Part shown: positions 1 to 11,842 of the stretch, in pieces | How positions within the stretch are numbered: position 1 is the first letter of the stretch | How the letters are laid out: each line of letters opens with the position of its first letter | NCBI GenBank assembly: GCA_954871525.1 | Contig: OX940872.1 | Coordinates: 11,927,180 to 11,991,179 of the forward strand | Length of the DNA stretch: 64,000 bases | Source: Parietaria judaica | Taxonomy: Eukaryota; Streptophyta; Magnoliopsida; Rosales; Urticaceae | Reading direction: 5' to 3' | Notes under the pieces: generated by a model | What the model was told of the DNA's origin: nothing | Databases searched by the model: none | Seen by the model: only the letters and a program-made list of their open reading frames with translations | Program-made: the position numbers and the translations under genes

Positions 1-1349
1 CACACTTATGGATACCCTACTTCCCTGTTTAATCCGACCAGACGACTCGTCAGTCTTTTGGATCCAGGTTTATATGCATGCTCTACGTTTCTGGAATTCT
101 AGCGCACTAAGGTTTTGACTCTATCCGATTTTTTATCAAAACGTACCTTTGTTTAAAGATATTCGTAATATTGTATGACTTAACTTCAAGTAAGTGTACA
201 AGTCTTTTCATGCCGTGAAGCCGTGATTTGAGATCCGTATCTTTTTACATAGAAACTATTCCTTTCATTAATAACTCTTTGAGTTTTGCCTTATCATATT
301 TCGTAAACATAACATTTATCTTCAAAATCCGAAATAACCTCGGGTGTGATCAAAGAACATAATCGTAAATTATTTAGAGCTCCTAGGTTGTTATCTTAAC
401 CTCTGTGTTTTATTTTTTTATATCATAGCCCCATTACTAGAAATTGAAACTATTTTATGTTTGGGCCACAATTCTACCTCTATTGGTAGGCTAACTTGTA
501 TATGCTTACTTTATAACCTCTATCCGATAAAAAAAAAATCTCATTTTAACATAAAACCAATTTTGATTGCTCTAAACTCAAAATTATAAAGTATTTAGTT
601 CATTTCCTGAAAATGAAATCCCTCGGTAAATCATATATATGTATTTTTAAGCATGAACCCAAATCTGGCCTTATTTATGAAAAATAGTTTGCGACCTCCG
701 GTATGTGATTTTTATAAAATCAACCAGAGCGCCCGAGCTAAAGCTTATATATCCGCTTTAGAAGGCTTATAGGCTGAAAGACGATTGGAAGTTCCCGAAT
801 CCCCCCTTGATGATGACATTTCACTTGGGATTTCGGATGGACTGGGAACTTTATTCCCGCCAAAGGACCCTCGCTTAAGACTTTCCTGTTTTGGAACAAA
901 ACAAATTCATATGTCTCTTTAACTAACTTAAGTTTAAGATATATTTTTATTCCACATCGTTTTAAAGCATTTTACTAACATAGTTCACAATCTGTCTAAA
1001 ACCGAAAACAAATTTGCATGTCATTACTCCGTGAATTGTTTTGAACTAAAAGGAGTATATTTATAAGTAAAACCAAATATATTAATTCAATAAGTAATAT
1101 AACTATATCATATAAATTTTATAAGAATTTATAAAAATATTAGGTTGGTGAAAAATGTGTTCTAAATTACCAAACTTCCAAACCTGCCAGGAAGTGAAAA
1201 CAGTTTTGCGCACGAATAATGCACGACTCATATCTTAAAACTCATAACTTTAATGACTACAAATTTTCATTATGTTATACTAGACACATAGATATATCTA
1301 TAAATATGTCATTTTCCATATTTGGAGTTCATTTGGTCTGGTTATGACC
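1..1349. other. AT-rich noncoding sequence, no gene seen
   Basis: No long open frame or recognisable protein similarity on either strand. Together with 2184-4095 it may be part of a long LTR read on the minus strand, because a TGTAATGACCCG-like LTR start lies at 4095 on that strand. That assignment is weak. Confidence 0.35.
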
Positions 1350-1357
1350 CCAACAAA

Positions 1358-2175
1358 CAGTGGCAGATCCAGGAATTCTAGACATGGGGGGCTAAGTTGT
1401 TTTAATAACATATAGATATAAATTTATAATTTTACATCTTATGATATCCTCTTAACTTTGTGTTATATAATTATTTTTCATTTTAATTTACTTTTATTTC
1501 ATCCAAACTTTAAAAATTCGCAAATAAAAAACCGTCCAAAAATTTTATTTTACATATTTATCGATCCGCTTATTTTAAAAAAAAAATTAATATTGCTTAA
1601 TGTTTATCACTATAAACATGATATCAAATATTGTTTTATCGTGATTATAAAAAAATTGTTTAAATATGAATGATTTTTAATCTCTTGAATTACACAATAT
1701 AATGGATTATAATATACTAGGTAAGTTTATTATTTGTCTAAGAACTCTAAGTACAAGGGGAAAATATAAATTAAAAAACTATTAGTGGTCTTGTCTTGTG
1801 CAATAATCTCTAAATAGGAGGGTAAAAATATAAATGATAAACTATTAATGAAAGTTGTAAGCTTTTTTGTAAAAGTTTAAAATTTCAAGGGCATAATGGT
1901 AAAAAAACCCTATCTTCCTCCTCTTGGGCAAATACGATCTGAGAATGTTCGGCATCTACATCGGAAAAAAGTTCGGCGTCGATAGTGGAGGTGAAGAACA
2001 AAAAGACTTAGCTTTAGAGGAATACATAAGGATAGGGGGGCTGGAAGGTTAGATCGAGAATACAAAAATCTTCCCGGGGGCTCGTATTCTACTAAAATCG
2101 AAAAATCCGGGCGGGGGGGGGGGGGGGGGGGGGGGGGCTACGGCCACCTTCGGGTTTGCCGTAGATCCGCCCCTG
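1358..2175. mobile_element. Non-autonomous hAT-type element (MITE), 818 bp
   Basis: The ends form short terminal inverted repeats: CAGTGGCAGATCC on the left against CAGGGGCGGATCT read from the right. They are flanked by 8-bp near-identical duplications, CCAACAAA (1350-1357) and CCTACAAA (2176-2183). An 8-bp duplication with a CAG(T/G)GGC(G/A)GATC terminus is typical of plant hAT elements. No transposase coding is visible inside, so it must have been moved by a partner element. A 25-G run lies near its right end. The element at 6076-6995 has the same type of terminus and a perfect duplication. Confidence 0.72.
2113..2137 (+). repeat. Homopolymer run of 25 G
   Basis: An uninterrupted G tract inside the right part of the hAT element, just before its GC-rich terminus. 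Its length is prone to polymerase slippage and assembly error. Confidence 0.9.
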
Positions 2176-2183
2176 CCTACAAA

Positions 2184-3610
2184 ATCGGACTTCAACCCTA
2201 ATTCCAGCAACATGCATGTCATTCAATCATCATCAAACATAAGGCTCTTGGGCCGACTTCATGAAAATACACAAAACCATTCATGCATGTCTTACTTAAA
2301 TCATAAATAAGCATGAAACTTAGTATGATACCATTCATCAAAGAGTGGGGTTTTTTTAGTTTGAAGGTTATACCTTTCTTGAGTTTTTCTCCAACAAAGT
2401 TAATACTTGTGTAGTTGGAAACTTAGTTGCTCTTCACAACGACCTTAGCTTAGAGAAGGCTAGGTTTTGAGATAGGATAAGATAAAACATTATGAACATA
2501 AGTTCATATCTTATGGCCATGAAGAAATTCAACATGCAAGAGGTTTCCTTACCTCTTTTTTTGGAACTTTGAGCAATGACACGGTTTGAGGGACAAATGG
2601 AGCGCTATAGGATCGGATCTTCACGATTATTTCTCCATGATTTCATGGGCTTGGAACACAAAAAGATGGAGTAAAAATGAGCATAAATTTCAGAGAGAAA
2701 AACGTTAGGGAAATCGACATGAAAGAAGTGTGCTTACCCCTTTCTCCTTCTTGGAAAAGTTGATCTTTGAGGTGTTCTTCAAGGCTATTCTCTTAGGGTT
2801 TCTTAGAGAGATAGAGGGATGAAGATAGAGATTCTTTTCTGGTCTAGAGAGAGAAGAAAATCATGCAAATGAGTGGTGTGGTCAATAGACAAGAGCATCT
2901 CTTTCTTTGAGTGCATAAGACATGTCATAATGAGTTTTTGGGGTTTGATAAAGCTTGTAGAGCACTCAAGTCTCTCATTGGAACTTCTTGGAGTGTTTTG
3001 ATCGAATTTAGGGCTGATAGAAGAGTTATTATGGTTCTCATGCACTCCTATGAGCTCACTGGTTCATTTTGGAAGTGTATAAGACAAGCACATAAGACAA
3101 AATGACATTAATGCGTTCTTTTGATTTCTAAGAGAGACTTTATTCAAATTTAAGCATACATTAAGTTTTGAGCACGTGTATGGACATCAAGTATGAGTTT
3201 AGAATGTTGAAAATCGGATTAGGGGCATAATTGCAACTTTTTGGCAATTTTTGGCCATAGTGTAACTTTTCTAAAAGTTGAGGAACTTGATGAAAATTTT
3301 ACTTTGAACGTACCTATCTTCAATAATTTTTCATGTAGATTCCAAAAATGATATTTTTGGTTTCGTTCGGGACTCGAAAATATTCATTCCGGCTTATTTG
3401 ACTTTTTAGTCAACTTTGAAGATACTTTGTAAAAAATTTAAATCATATTTTCCCCTCATGATGAAATGGTTTATATTATACATTTTCTTTCTTTGTTTCT
3501 CGGTATCGTTTCTTACTTATAGAAACTTATTGAGACGAGAAATCATCCTTCCAGTTCCAGAAGCTTTTATGTTAATCCCGCCTTAATAAGTATCTTATGC
3601 GGATCCCGAA
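2184..3610. other. Noncoding, possibly LTR-derived
   Basis: No gene is supported. Short frames here have no recognisable domain. Phrases such as 'ggggcataattgcaac' near 3223 recall long LTRs of plant chromoviruses, but no paired LTR was found in the window. Confidence 0.3.
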
Positions 3611-3621
3611 ATGACTAGCAG

Positions 3622-3896
3622 GAGTGCTAACAAGCATAGCAGGAGTACTAGCGGCATAGCGGTAGTACTAACAAACATAGAGGTAAGTACTAGCGGCATA
3701 GCGGTAATACCAACAAACATAGAGGTAAGTACTAACGACATAGCGGTAGTACCAACAAACATAGAGGTAAGTACTAGCGGCATAGCGGTAGTACCAACAA
3801 ACATAGAGGTAAGTACTAGCGACATAGCGGTAGTACTAACAAACATAGAGGTAAGTACTAGCGGCATACAGTAGTACTAACAAACATAGAGGTAAG
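3622..3896. repeat. Minisatellite, 42-bp unit, about 6.5 copies
   Basis: Tandem copies of a 42-bp unit containing AACATAGAGGTAAGTACTAG followed by CGGCATAGCGGTAGTACCAA. Copies differ at few positions (GGC/GAC, GTA/ATA). Because 42 is a multiple of three and the unit lacks stops in some frames, both strands show an open frame made only of the repeat. These frames are not genes. Confidence 0.88.
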
Positions 3897-4095
3897 TAAC
3901 ATTACTTGTGTCTTACGAAAATTCTTTTCCGTCCATCAAATTTTTAAATGCGTAATGCATAACATCTAGATACACACTCATAACAAATATCATCCATAAC
4001 TTATGATTCAATTATCATCAAAATGTACCTTATAATCAAAGGATACAATATAGTATTCTTTAAGGTTCTAAGTGTGAGAAAATCGGGTCATTACA
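3897..4095 (-). other. Possible LTR edge (minus strand)
   Basis: Read on the minus strand from 4095, the sequence starts TGTAATGACCCGATTTTCTC, like the start of many plant gypsy LTRs. No polypurine tract is clear next to it and no partner LTR is present, so a solo or truncated LTR is the most that can be said. Confidence 0.3.
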
Positions 4096-4135
4096 AGTTT
4101 CCTAAAAATGTATTAGGTTGAATCAAAATAAAATT

Positions 4136-4436
4136 TTAACTTTCATATTAGTTTACGTATAAATTTGTGATTTTGATATTATGTTGTTGATTGAATTAAA
4201 TTTTTTTGATGTTGATGATCGAATATAGATGCAATAAGATAAGTTGTGGTGATTTTTTTTTATTATTATTTTTTACAGATTTGGGTGATGTTTTAGGGTT
4301 TTTTTTTTTCTGAATTGTCATTTAATTGCGGCAAAAGTACTTACTTTCTAGAAATTGGTGTATTCGAGCTATATTTGCAATTTTTTTATGTAAATTTATT
4401 TGGTAACATTATATATAATTTGGAAAGTCTGAGTTT

Positions 4437-4500
<64 letters not shown>

Positions 4501-4932
4501 ATTTGACTGTTTTCCTGAATTGTCTAATTAGTATGGCAAAAACACGCAACTTTTGGAACATGGTGAATTCAAGCTGGCTCTTCATGTTTTTTTTATTTTT
4601 TATTTTTTTTATTTTTTTATATATAACTTCACTTGGCAAGATTGTATATAACTCATAATCGGTGAGTTTGAAATATTTTATTTGTACTTTTACATTTTCT
4701 CGAATTGTGATTTTATTAAGGCAAAAGTATGGAAATTACGAGTGTAAATATGTATGAAATTTTTTACAAGTTATCCATCGAAAGTTTATTGATAATCGAT
4801 TAATCAATCGATAAGTTTCGATAACGATAACAATATATTTTATAGGGTTTCTATCGATAAATCCATCATCAAATGATTAGTCCGTCAATAACGACAAACT
4901 ATTTATCCGCCAAATCGAGAACTAAATCCTTG
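4136..4932. mobile_element. Truncated or divergent hAT MITE, same family as 7109-8386
   Basis: The interior matches the element at 7109-8386 in order: an ATAGATG..AA(T)CAAGAT stretch, then repeated 'gacaaaagta..' blocks, then a run of ATCGATAA motifs. It ends TAAATCCTTG at 4932, equivalent to the AAATCCTTG right end at 8386. A left terminus and target duplication were not found, so it may be truncated. Confidence 0.55.
4441..4496. repeat. (TA)n microsatellite, 56 bp
   Basis: Uninterrupted TA dinucleotides inside the MITE copy. They create spurious YIYIYI open frames on both strands. Confidence 0.95.
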
Positions 4933-5286
4933 ATTAATATGACTGTATTAAACTTGATTTCTCAATTTTGGTCCTTATAATGAGGCTTTCGGTCACTTTT
5001 TTAATAAAGTAAATCGTTTTTCTTTGGTTTTTGGCTCAGTACCCACACATCGAAATCAATGACAAAAATTACATAGAGAGAGAGAGACAAAATTCGGATC
5101 AACAACGAATTGATATTCTTTGTAATAATTAAATATTTTTGCCGCAATTATTGTTAGTAAAATAAAACAATATGTAAATGGGATGTGTTGCTACTGCCTA
5201 ATAAAGATCGACAATCAATGTTGCACTTTAGAGTTTATACGTACTACTATCACTCACATTACCACATTTTCGAATATATATATATA
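4933..5286. other. Short intergenic stretch ending in a TA run
   Basis: No coding signal. It ends with ATATATATATATA (to 5286), the presumed insertion site of the Pack-MULE. Confidence 0.6.
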
Positions 5287-5414
5287 GGGGAACTTTAAAA
5301 AATGACCCTCAAAAAGCCATTATTTCGGTTTTGTTCCCCGATTTTTTGTTTTTGAAAAAATATTCCCCAAACTGTTTTTGAATTTTTTTATTCCCAAAAT
5401 ACTCTTTTTTACCC
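5287..5414 (+). repeat. Left terminal inverted repeat of the Pack-MULE
   Basis: Starts GGGGAACTTTAAAAAATGAC and pairs with the reverse complement of 12293-12420. Shared blocks include ATTTCGG(T)TTGTTCCC, GATTTTTTGTTT and GAAAAAATATTCCC. By eye, the first 90 bp match much better than the rest. Confidence 0.8.
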
Positions 5415-5429
5415 AATTTTTTTACTCAC

Positions 5430-6022
5430 ACATTTTTTTCCTCCCTCCCTCTTTCCCTTCCACGCTCTGTATCAGTCTCTCCCTTCCCTCACTCACGCAC
5501 GAGCTCTCCTCACTCACGCCGGAAACCACGAACCCACGACCTCACGTCGCGTCTCCTTTGTTCCACTCACCGCCGAACCCTAGTCGCCGTCGGGAACCAC
5601 GAACCAGTCGCCGCCGAAGGAGGCAGGTGAGGCTTGCTTTCTCGCACTTTGACGAGACTCGAGTTCATCGCTCCCAGCCTCAAGCTTCCCTCAAATTGTT
5701 TACCGTAAGCTCGCTTTCTGCTTGTTAATCAATCTGGGTTTCTTCATATTTAGTATTCTTCGCTGTCTGAAACTTCACATCGTTTTCGTTTCGGACTTGG
5801 TTTCTGCTAAAAATGTGCGAGATTTGCTGCTTCGTTTCGCTCAAGCGAAATTTGAGCTGCTAAGTCGTAACAACACTTCGCCGGAGAAATGTTAGTGAAA
5901 AAACTGATTCTTCAGATTAGAACCTTTTTCATGATTTGGACTCTCAAAGATTGGATTTTTAATGAGAAAAATTGGTCTAAGTAGCTTTTTTTTTTACAGT
6001 TGTGATAGTAATTGAACCTCAG
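5430..6022 (+). other. Captured 5' UTR/intron-like sequence ahead of the F-box fragment
   Basis: Pyrimidine-rich CT tracts followed by GC-rich sequence with possible donor sites (CAG/GTGAGG near 5626), then an AT-rich stretch ending in a T run and TTACAG near 6000. This looks like a plant 5' UTR and leader intron. It is probably part of the captured F-box gene, though no coding start could be tied to it. Confidence 0.4.
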
Positions 6023-6075
6023 GCATCTCGAGCTTCGAATGGACTACCTTTCCGAAATCCATGGCTACCAAGAAG

Positions 6076-6995
6076 CAGGGGCGGACCCGGGAAATGACTC
6101 CGGGGGTGACGAACGACAAATAAAAATCAATAAATTATATTATATTTAATAATGTCTTAAAATACATAGTTACATCAAAATAAAGAGCATCTTACTTTCA
6201 TATTTTACTGGATCGATAATAATATATATATGCCATTTTTTTATATTATAATTTATTTCAATTTTATAGTCAATGTTTTAAAGATTTTTTCCAGTAAAAT
6301 GCTCGCAAGTTTAATTTACAAATATACGAGGACAAATAAGTATATCGTGGTTTTTGTATAATATTGAAAAACCAATACCGATTTATGCTGATATAATTTA
6401 TGGGCACGACAAAAAAATAATAGGTAATAAAATAATATTTAAAATGATTAATTAAAAATATTTATTATTTATCAATAAAATCAATAAATATTTAAAATTA
6501 TATTTTCCACAAGCCGCTATATGAAAATAAATCAACAATTTAATGATTATGTCAAGACTCGAGACATTAACACTAGAGTGTGGAGTTCATCCAGCCTCAG
6601 TACACTAACCTTCTATTTCTGTGAAAAAAGTAAATAATAAGTTAATAAAATAAACCATCAAATGGCAAATCCATCAAAACTTTATAATCATTAAAAAAAA
6701 TAACTCACACAGACAACACAACACAGCCCAAAAAAGAAAATCCAATAAGTAAAAAAATAAAACATGTACTTTCCCTGACAACTTCTTCTTTCTCCCCCAT
6801 CAATTCTTCTCAAGAAACTCTCAAGAAATATAGTAGACAAATCGAGGGTGATGGGAGAAGAGAAGTTAGGGGTGGCAGAGAGAGAGAATTTATTATTTTT
6901 TTGTTTTTTAATTTAAAATATCTATATAATATATTTTTCCTCGTAAATCTGGGGGTGACATAAGCCACCCCTACTACCACATGGGTCCGCCCCTG
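6076..6995. mobile_element. Non-autonomous hAT element inserted in the captured F-box exon
   Basis: 920 bp with inverted ends CAGGGGCGGACCC and GGGTCCGCCCCTG, flanked by a perfect 8-bp duplication CCAAGAAG (6068-6075 and 6996-7003). The same terminus type occurs at 1358-2175. No transposase is visible. Removing it with one duplication restores the LRR reading frame, which independently confirms the borders. Confidence 0.88.
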
Positions 6996-7108
6996 CCAAG
7001 AAGGCCCATATAAATTGGATTATGTAAACGCCGCAAAGAATCTGGAATCGTTGAAAGTGTGGGGTGTTTTGATGACCAAATCTCCGAAATTGGATGTTCT
7101 CCCCAAAC

Positions 7109-8386
7109 CATGGTTTCGATTTTCGCGATAATCGAGCGATAACCGAGCGATTTATCGCTGAAAACCACTTCTCGGTAATTTATCTCCTCTAATCGTTATC
7201 TTTTCATACTTATCGCGATTTTTCGATTCGAAAAGCAAGTCACTTATCTCTCAAACTTATCAAGTGTATTTTCTCGAAAAGCAAGCTACTTTTCGGTCAA
7301 AAACGATAAGTCAACCCTGGTATAAATTTTTCTTTTTTTGCGGCAGAAGTTCCAACTTCTTTTAATTTTGAAATTTAAATGTATTTTTAGGGTTTTTTTT
7401 AGTAGATCTTTAGTGTTTTGATGTTTAAATGTTGTATATGTATGAATCATGTCAATTTTTCATATTTTTATTCTATATTTGTAGTACTTACTTAGAAAGC
7501 TATTAGGTTTTGTACATTTTACGTTTTGAATCAAATGTTGTTGTTGAAATTGATTTTTTTTTTAAAAAGTATATGATGGAATATAGATGAATCAAGATGG
7601 TTTGTGTGATTTTTATTGAATTTTTTGCAGATTTGGGTTAAATTTAAGGGTTTATGCAAATTATTATAAGTGCGACAAAAGTATCAATTTTCCTAAAAAT
7701 AATGAATTTGAGATATATTTTAATTTTTTTTTCTGTAATTTCATTTTGTAACATTGTATATAATTAGGAAACTGTTAGTTTGACATAATTATTTTTGTAA
7801 TTGATGTCTTTCAGAATTATGACCTTATTGCAGCAAAAGTACATATTTTTGGAAATTAGTTAAGTTAAGCTAGTTAGTCTTTTTTTTTTATGTAAAATCA
7901 TTTTATAACATTGTATATAACTTATAAAATGTGAGGTTGACATAATTATTTCTAAGTCAACGTTTTCCCGAATTGCAACCTTATTGCGGAAAAAGTAAAT
8001 ATTTTTTTTTGAAATTGGTCAAATTGAGCTATTTCTTCGTTTTTTTTATGTAACTTCATTTTGTAACATTGTATATAATTATGATATTGTGATTCTGACA
8101 TAATTTGTTTTGTAATTTGACGTTTTTCAATTATTAAGGAAAAGATACATTTAGTATTTAATGTTATAAAGAATATTTCATGTATGAAAATATATATGAA
8201 AATATTTTATAAGTTTTCCATCGATAAATCTATCGATAAGCGATTAATCCATCGATAAGTTCGATAAGTTTTGGTAACGGCAAACGATAAATTTTATAGG
8301 TTTTCCATCGATAAATCCATCGGCAAACGATTACTCCGTCGATAACGGCAAACGATTTATCGGTAAAAACGGCATTCAAATCCTTG
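7109..8386. mobile_element. Second hAT MITE in the F-box exon (ATCGATAA-rich family)
   Basis: 1278 bp, ends CATGGTTTCG and AATCCTTG (inverted CA(A/T)GG), flanked by a perfect 8-bp duplication CCCCAAAC (7101-7108 and 8387-8394). Both subterminal regions are packed with ATCGATAA/TTATCG motifs in opposite orientation, plausible transposase-binding clusters. Internal 'gcaaaagta' blocks are repeated. Relatives lie at 4136-4932, at 14621/27679 and in part at 27815-28012. Precise removal restores the F-box frame. Confidence 0.88.
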
Positions 8387-8903
8387 CCCCAAACTCACGA
8401 ACCTTGAGATCGTGGGGGCAAGATTGGAAGATCCTGCTTTGTCGGTTCTGTTACGAGCTTGTCCAAATTTGACCAGCTTATTGCTTCTCGGCTGTGAAGG
8501 CCTAAGGTCAGTCTCCATTGATTTGCCACAGCTTAAGCAGTGTAAGCTTGACTTCTATGGTTTGGGAAACTGCTCGATCTCGATGAACTGTCCCAACATC
8601 GAAGCACTTGAGATGCAAGGCTGTAGCTGGATCCGGGTTCGTGAGGCTAAGTTCTTGAGGAGTCTCTCGATTGCCAAAAATGCAGGTAAAATCAGTAGCT
8701 TTTAGACATTTATCTGTGCATATTTTTGCTCGGTTGTAACACGCTAACAACAAATACACCAAAGTTGAATATTAGTGTTTCCAAATTCCAACTACAATAT
8801 GTTTTATTGACTTTCAGGGAGAGTCTACATGGTTGACTTTGGGAAGCTCCCGGCGCTCGAGTTCTTAAATTTCTTGTGTTTTCTTCTTTTGTGCATATAG
8901 ATT

Positions 8904-9235
8904 TTAGAGACTCTTATATTATACAAAGAACAGAAAGTGTGTTAAGGGTTTATGTAATTTTTTGTTTTTATATACGATTATTGAGCAATAAAAAAAATCA
9001 ATTATTTATTTGTATACTATTGTAGTGTAATGTAATTTTTTGCTAATATAAATTCGTTGATTATTCCATATAACTATATCGAGTAACCCGACGGTTGCTT
9101 TTACAGTTTAGTGTCTACTAATCATGTTAAAATAAAAGCAATAGGAAAATTATCATCTTTACAAAAAAGAGAACTAATAAGAGAATAAAATAAAAGTGGC
9201 ATACATCATATTTAAATACTTTTTAAAATAAAAGT
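8904..9235. other. AT-rich filler inside the Pack-MULE
   Basis: No coding or repeat structure seen between the F-box fragment and the tandem array. Confidence 0.5.
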
Positions 9236-9249
9236 GGCATAAAATAAAA

Positions 9250-10975
9250 GTGGCATACATCAAAGTGTCAAACTTCACCAAAAAATCTATCCAACTCCGG
9301 GAAGAAAACTGTCTAAAAAAACATGTAATATGTTGTGAAACATTAAACTGTCTAACTTAAAGGGTCAAACTGTCCGACTAAACGGGGAAAACTATCCAAC
9401 GAAACTAAGTATCTAACCTGGAAGATAAAACTGTCTAACTCCAGGGGTTAAACTGTCTAACTTAATAAATTATGTTTTATTGACGGGGGATAAAACTATC
9501 CTTCTTGACTCTAACTTATAAGAGTGTCTAACTTCACCAGAAAAACAATCAAACTAGGTGAAGAAAACTGTCCAAAAAAACATGCAATATTTAGTGAAAC
9601 ATCAAACTGTCTAACTTGAAGCGTCAAACTGTCCGACTTAACGGGAAAAACTATCCAACTAAACAAACAGTCTAACCCGGAAGATAAAACCGTCTAGTTC
9701 CATGGGCTAAACTGTCTAACTTAATAAATTATGTTTTATTGACGGGGTTTAAACTATCCTTCTTGACTCTAACTTATCAAAGTGTCTAACTTCACCACAA
9801 AAACTATCAAACTCGGTGAAGAAAACTGTCCAAAAAAACTTGCAATATTTAGTGAAATATAAAACTGTCTAACTTGAAGCGTTAAACTGTCCGACTTAAC
9901 GGGAAAAACTATCAAACTAAACAAACTGTCTAACCCGGAAGATTAAACCGTCGAACTCCATGGGTTAAACTGTCTAACTTAGTAAATTATGTTTTATTGA
10001 CGGGGGATAAAACTATCCTTCTTGACTCTAACTTATCAAAGTGTCTAACTTCACCACAAAAACAATCAAACTCGGTGAAGAAAACTGTCCAAAAAAACTT
10101 GCAATATTTAGTGAAATATAAAATTGTCTAACTTGAAGCGTCAAACTGTCCGACTTAACGGGAAAAACTATCCAGCTAAACAAACTGTCTAACCCGGAAG
10201 ATAAAACCGTCGAACTTTATGGGTTAAACTGTCTAACTTAGTAAATTATGTTTTATTGACAGGGGATAAAACTATCCTTCTTGACTCTAACTTATCAAAG
10301 TGTCTAACTTCACCACAAAAACTAACAAACTCGGTGAAGAAAACTGTCCAAATTTTATTTTTATATTTAGTGAAACATAAAACTGTCTAACTTGAAGCGT
10401 CAAACTGTCCGACATAACGAGAAAAACTATCCAACTAAACAAACTGTCTAATCCGGAAGATAAAACACTTGAACTCCATGGGTTAAACTGTCTAACTTAA
10501 TAAATTATGTTTTATTGACGGGGGATAAAACTATCCTTCTTGACTCTAACTTATCAAAGTGTCTAACTTCACCACAAAAACAATCAAACTCGGTGAAGAA
10601 AACTGTCCAAAAAAACTTGCAATATTTAGTGAAATATAAAACTGTCTAACTTGAAGCGTAAAACTGTCCGACTTAACGGGAAAAACTATCCAACTAAACA
10701 AACTGTCTAACCCGGAAGATAAAACCCTCTAAATCCATGGGCTAAAATGGATAAAACTATCCTTCTTGACCCTAACTTATCAAAGTGTCTAACTTCACCA
10801 CAAAATCTATCCAACTCGGGAAAGAAAATTGTCTATAAAAACGTGCAAAATATTGTGAAACATCAAATCGTCTAAATTCAAGTGTAAAACTATCCAACTA
10901 AACGGGGAAAACTATCCAGTTAAAACAAACTGTCTAACCCAAAAGTGAAACTAATCAAACTTCGTGTATTAACAT
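9250..10975. repeat. Tandem array, about 259-bp unit, roughly six copies
   Basis: The marker TATGTTTTATTGAC recurs with its GTTTTAT ending at about 9480, 9739, 9997, 10256 and 10515, a period of 258-259 bp, with degraded copies at both ends. Each unit is itself built from short AAACTGTCTAAC / AAACTATCCAAC / AAACTGTCCGAC words spaced 20-30 bp apart, so it is a higher-order repeat of a smaller motif. It lies wholly inside the Pack-MULE and is not seen elsewhere in the window. No protein frame runs through it. Confidence 0.88.
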
Positions 10976-11173
10976 GTAAGTTAAAACAAAATCAATAAAT
11001 ATAGTTTTATTGATTACCATAGTAAAAAGAAAAAAAAAGAGGAAATTATGAATATATAATAAGGGGTTATCAAGCTAATTGCATTATAGCTGAGATACTA
11101 ACTGAAAAAGAACGTCCAAAAAACAAAAAGAACGTCCTAAGGAAAGACAAGTCCAGTTTGTTTAACCCTTCAG

Positions 11174-11842
11174 TCAAAGCCCGGTCTTGTTAATGTCGTC
11201 GAAGTAAGGGTGCTCCATGGCTTTCTTCGCCGAGATACGCTTCGCCGGCTCGTACTGCAACATTTCCTGCAACAAAACAAGACATATTAGATATTAAAAA
11301 TTGACCGGGGCCGGACACACTAGTAAAAAAAATGGTGAAATCTATCCAACATTTCCCGATGATCCGGGATCGCCTTCGTCATAGGTTGCGCGCTCCACTG
11401 AGGGTTCTCGTGCCAGTTAATGAGTTTGCTTACTCCCGGCCACATTTTTTCATTTGGGGTACCCAATAACCTGAAATCATCGATGTTATATTACGGAGTT
11501 AAATACATGTGTTGCATTACAGAGAGTACAAAGAAATAGCTTACCTGAATATATTTATCGCCCCAAATCGAAGATGTAATCAACTGAATTTCAAGGCCAG
11601 ATAACAGTACTCACCAAATATGCACCCAACATACCACATGTCCACTCCGGTCGAGTAATGCGTAGCGCCCAAAAGAACTTCAGGGGATCTATACCAAAGG
11701 GTCAGGATCTGCAACATTCGTACAACGCACAAATATTATAATTTTGACCAACATTTAATAGCGTTGGCAAGCAAAAGCAGTGGCCGGACCTACCTCGTGA
11801 GTATACTTCTTAATTGGCACTGTGAATGCCCGAGCTAGACCG
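11174..11842 (-). pseudogene. Captured 3' part of a B1-type cyclin-dependent kinase (CDKB1) gene
   Basis: Four minus-strand exons encode consecutive pieces of the CDKB1 kinase C-lobe. 11842-11794 gives LARAFTVPIKKYTHE after the DFG region. 11708-11615 gives [20 protein letters not shown] then DMWYVGCIF. About 11472-11344 gives LGTPNEKMWPGVSKLINWHE. 11266-11174 gives [20 protein letters not shown] and ends in TGA (11174-11176). The exon that should hold the AELVRR..LLHIFR segment is reduced to a short decayed remnant near 11550, and the end of the third exon is followed by degraded sequence. The ATP-binding lobe, PSTAIRE-like helix and catalytic HRD are absent, so no kinase activity is possible. 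Kept introns show capture from genomic DNA. CDKB1 drives the G2/M transition in plants; here only the sequence is borrowed. Confidence 0.82.

Larger units (their letters stand above)
6023..8903 (+). pseudogene. Captured F-box/LRR-repeat gene fragment (At1g67190-like), split by two hAT MITEs
   Basis: After removing the two hAT insertions and one copy of each 8-bp duplication, the sequence reads as one open LRR-type frame: HLELRMDYLSEIHGY.., KNLESLKVWGVLM.., KLTNLEIVGARLED, LTSLLLLGCEGLRSVSIDL, CSWIRVREAKFLRSLSI. A GT-AG intron (8686-8817) joins it to GRVYMVDFGKLPALEFL, after which similarity stops and the frame runs to TAG at 8901-8903. The layout matches the leucine-rich middle of F-box/LRR proteins of the At1g67190 type, which recruit substrates to SCF ubiquitin ligases. 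The F-box and the C-terminus are missing. Coding pieces are 6023-6075, 6996-7108, 8395-8685 and 8818-8868. It is not a working gene. The family name comes from remembered similarity. Confidence 0.72.

Noticed and set aside
3595..3874. Open frames of about 90 aa on both strands with repeated SVLTSMFVGTTAM / VSTSGIAVVPTNIE units
   Set aside because: They are only the 42-bp minisatellite read in a stop-free frame; no start context or domain supports a gene.
3622..3896. Array resembling a CRISPR locus
   Set aside because: The units are contiguous tandem copies with no unique spacers, in a plant genome.
1..4095. A complete long LTR on the minus strand
   Set aside because: Only an LTR-like start at 4095 was seen; no end, partner LTR or target duplication, so it is kept as a weak possibility only.
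4315..4639. Frames containing YIYIYIYIYI
   Set aside because: Translation of the TA microsatellite; the same applies at 12289-12534 and 51318-51596.
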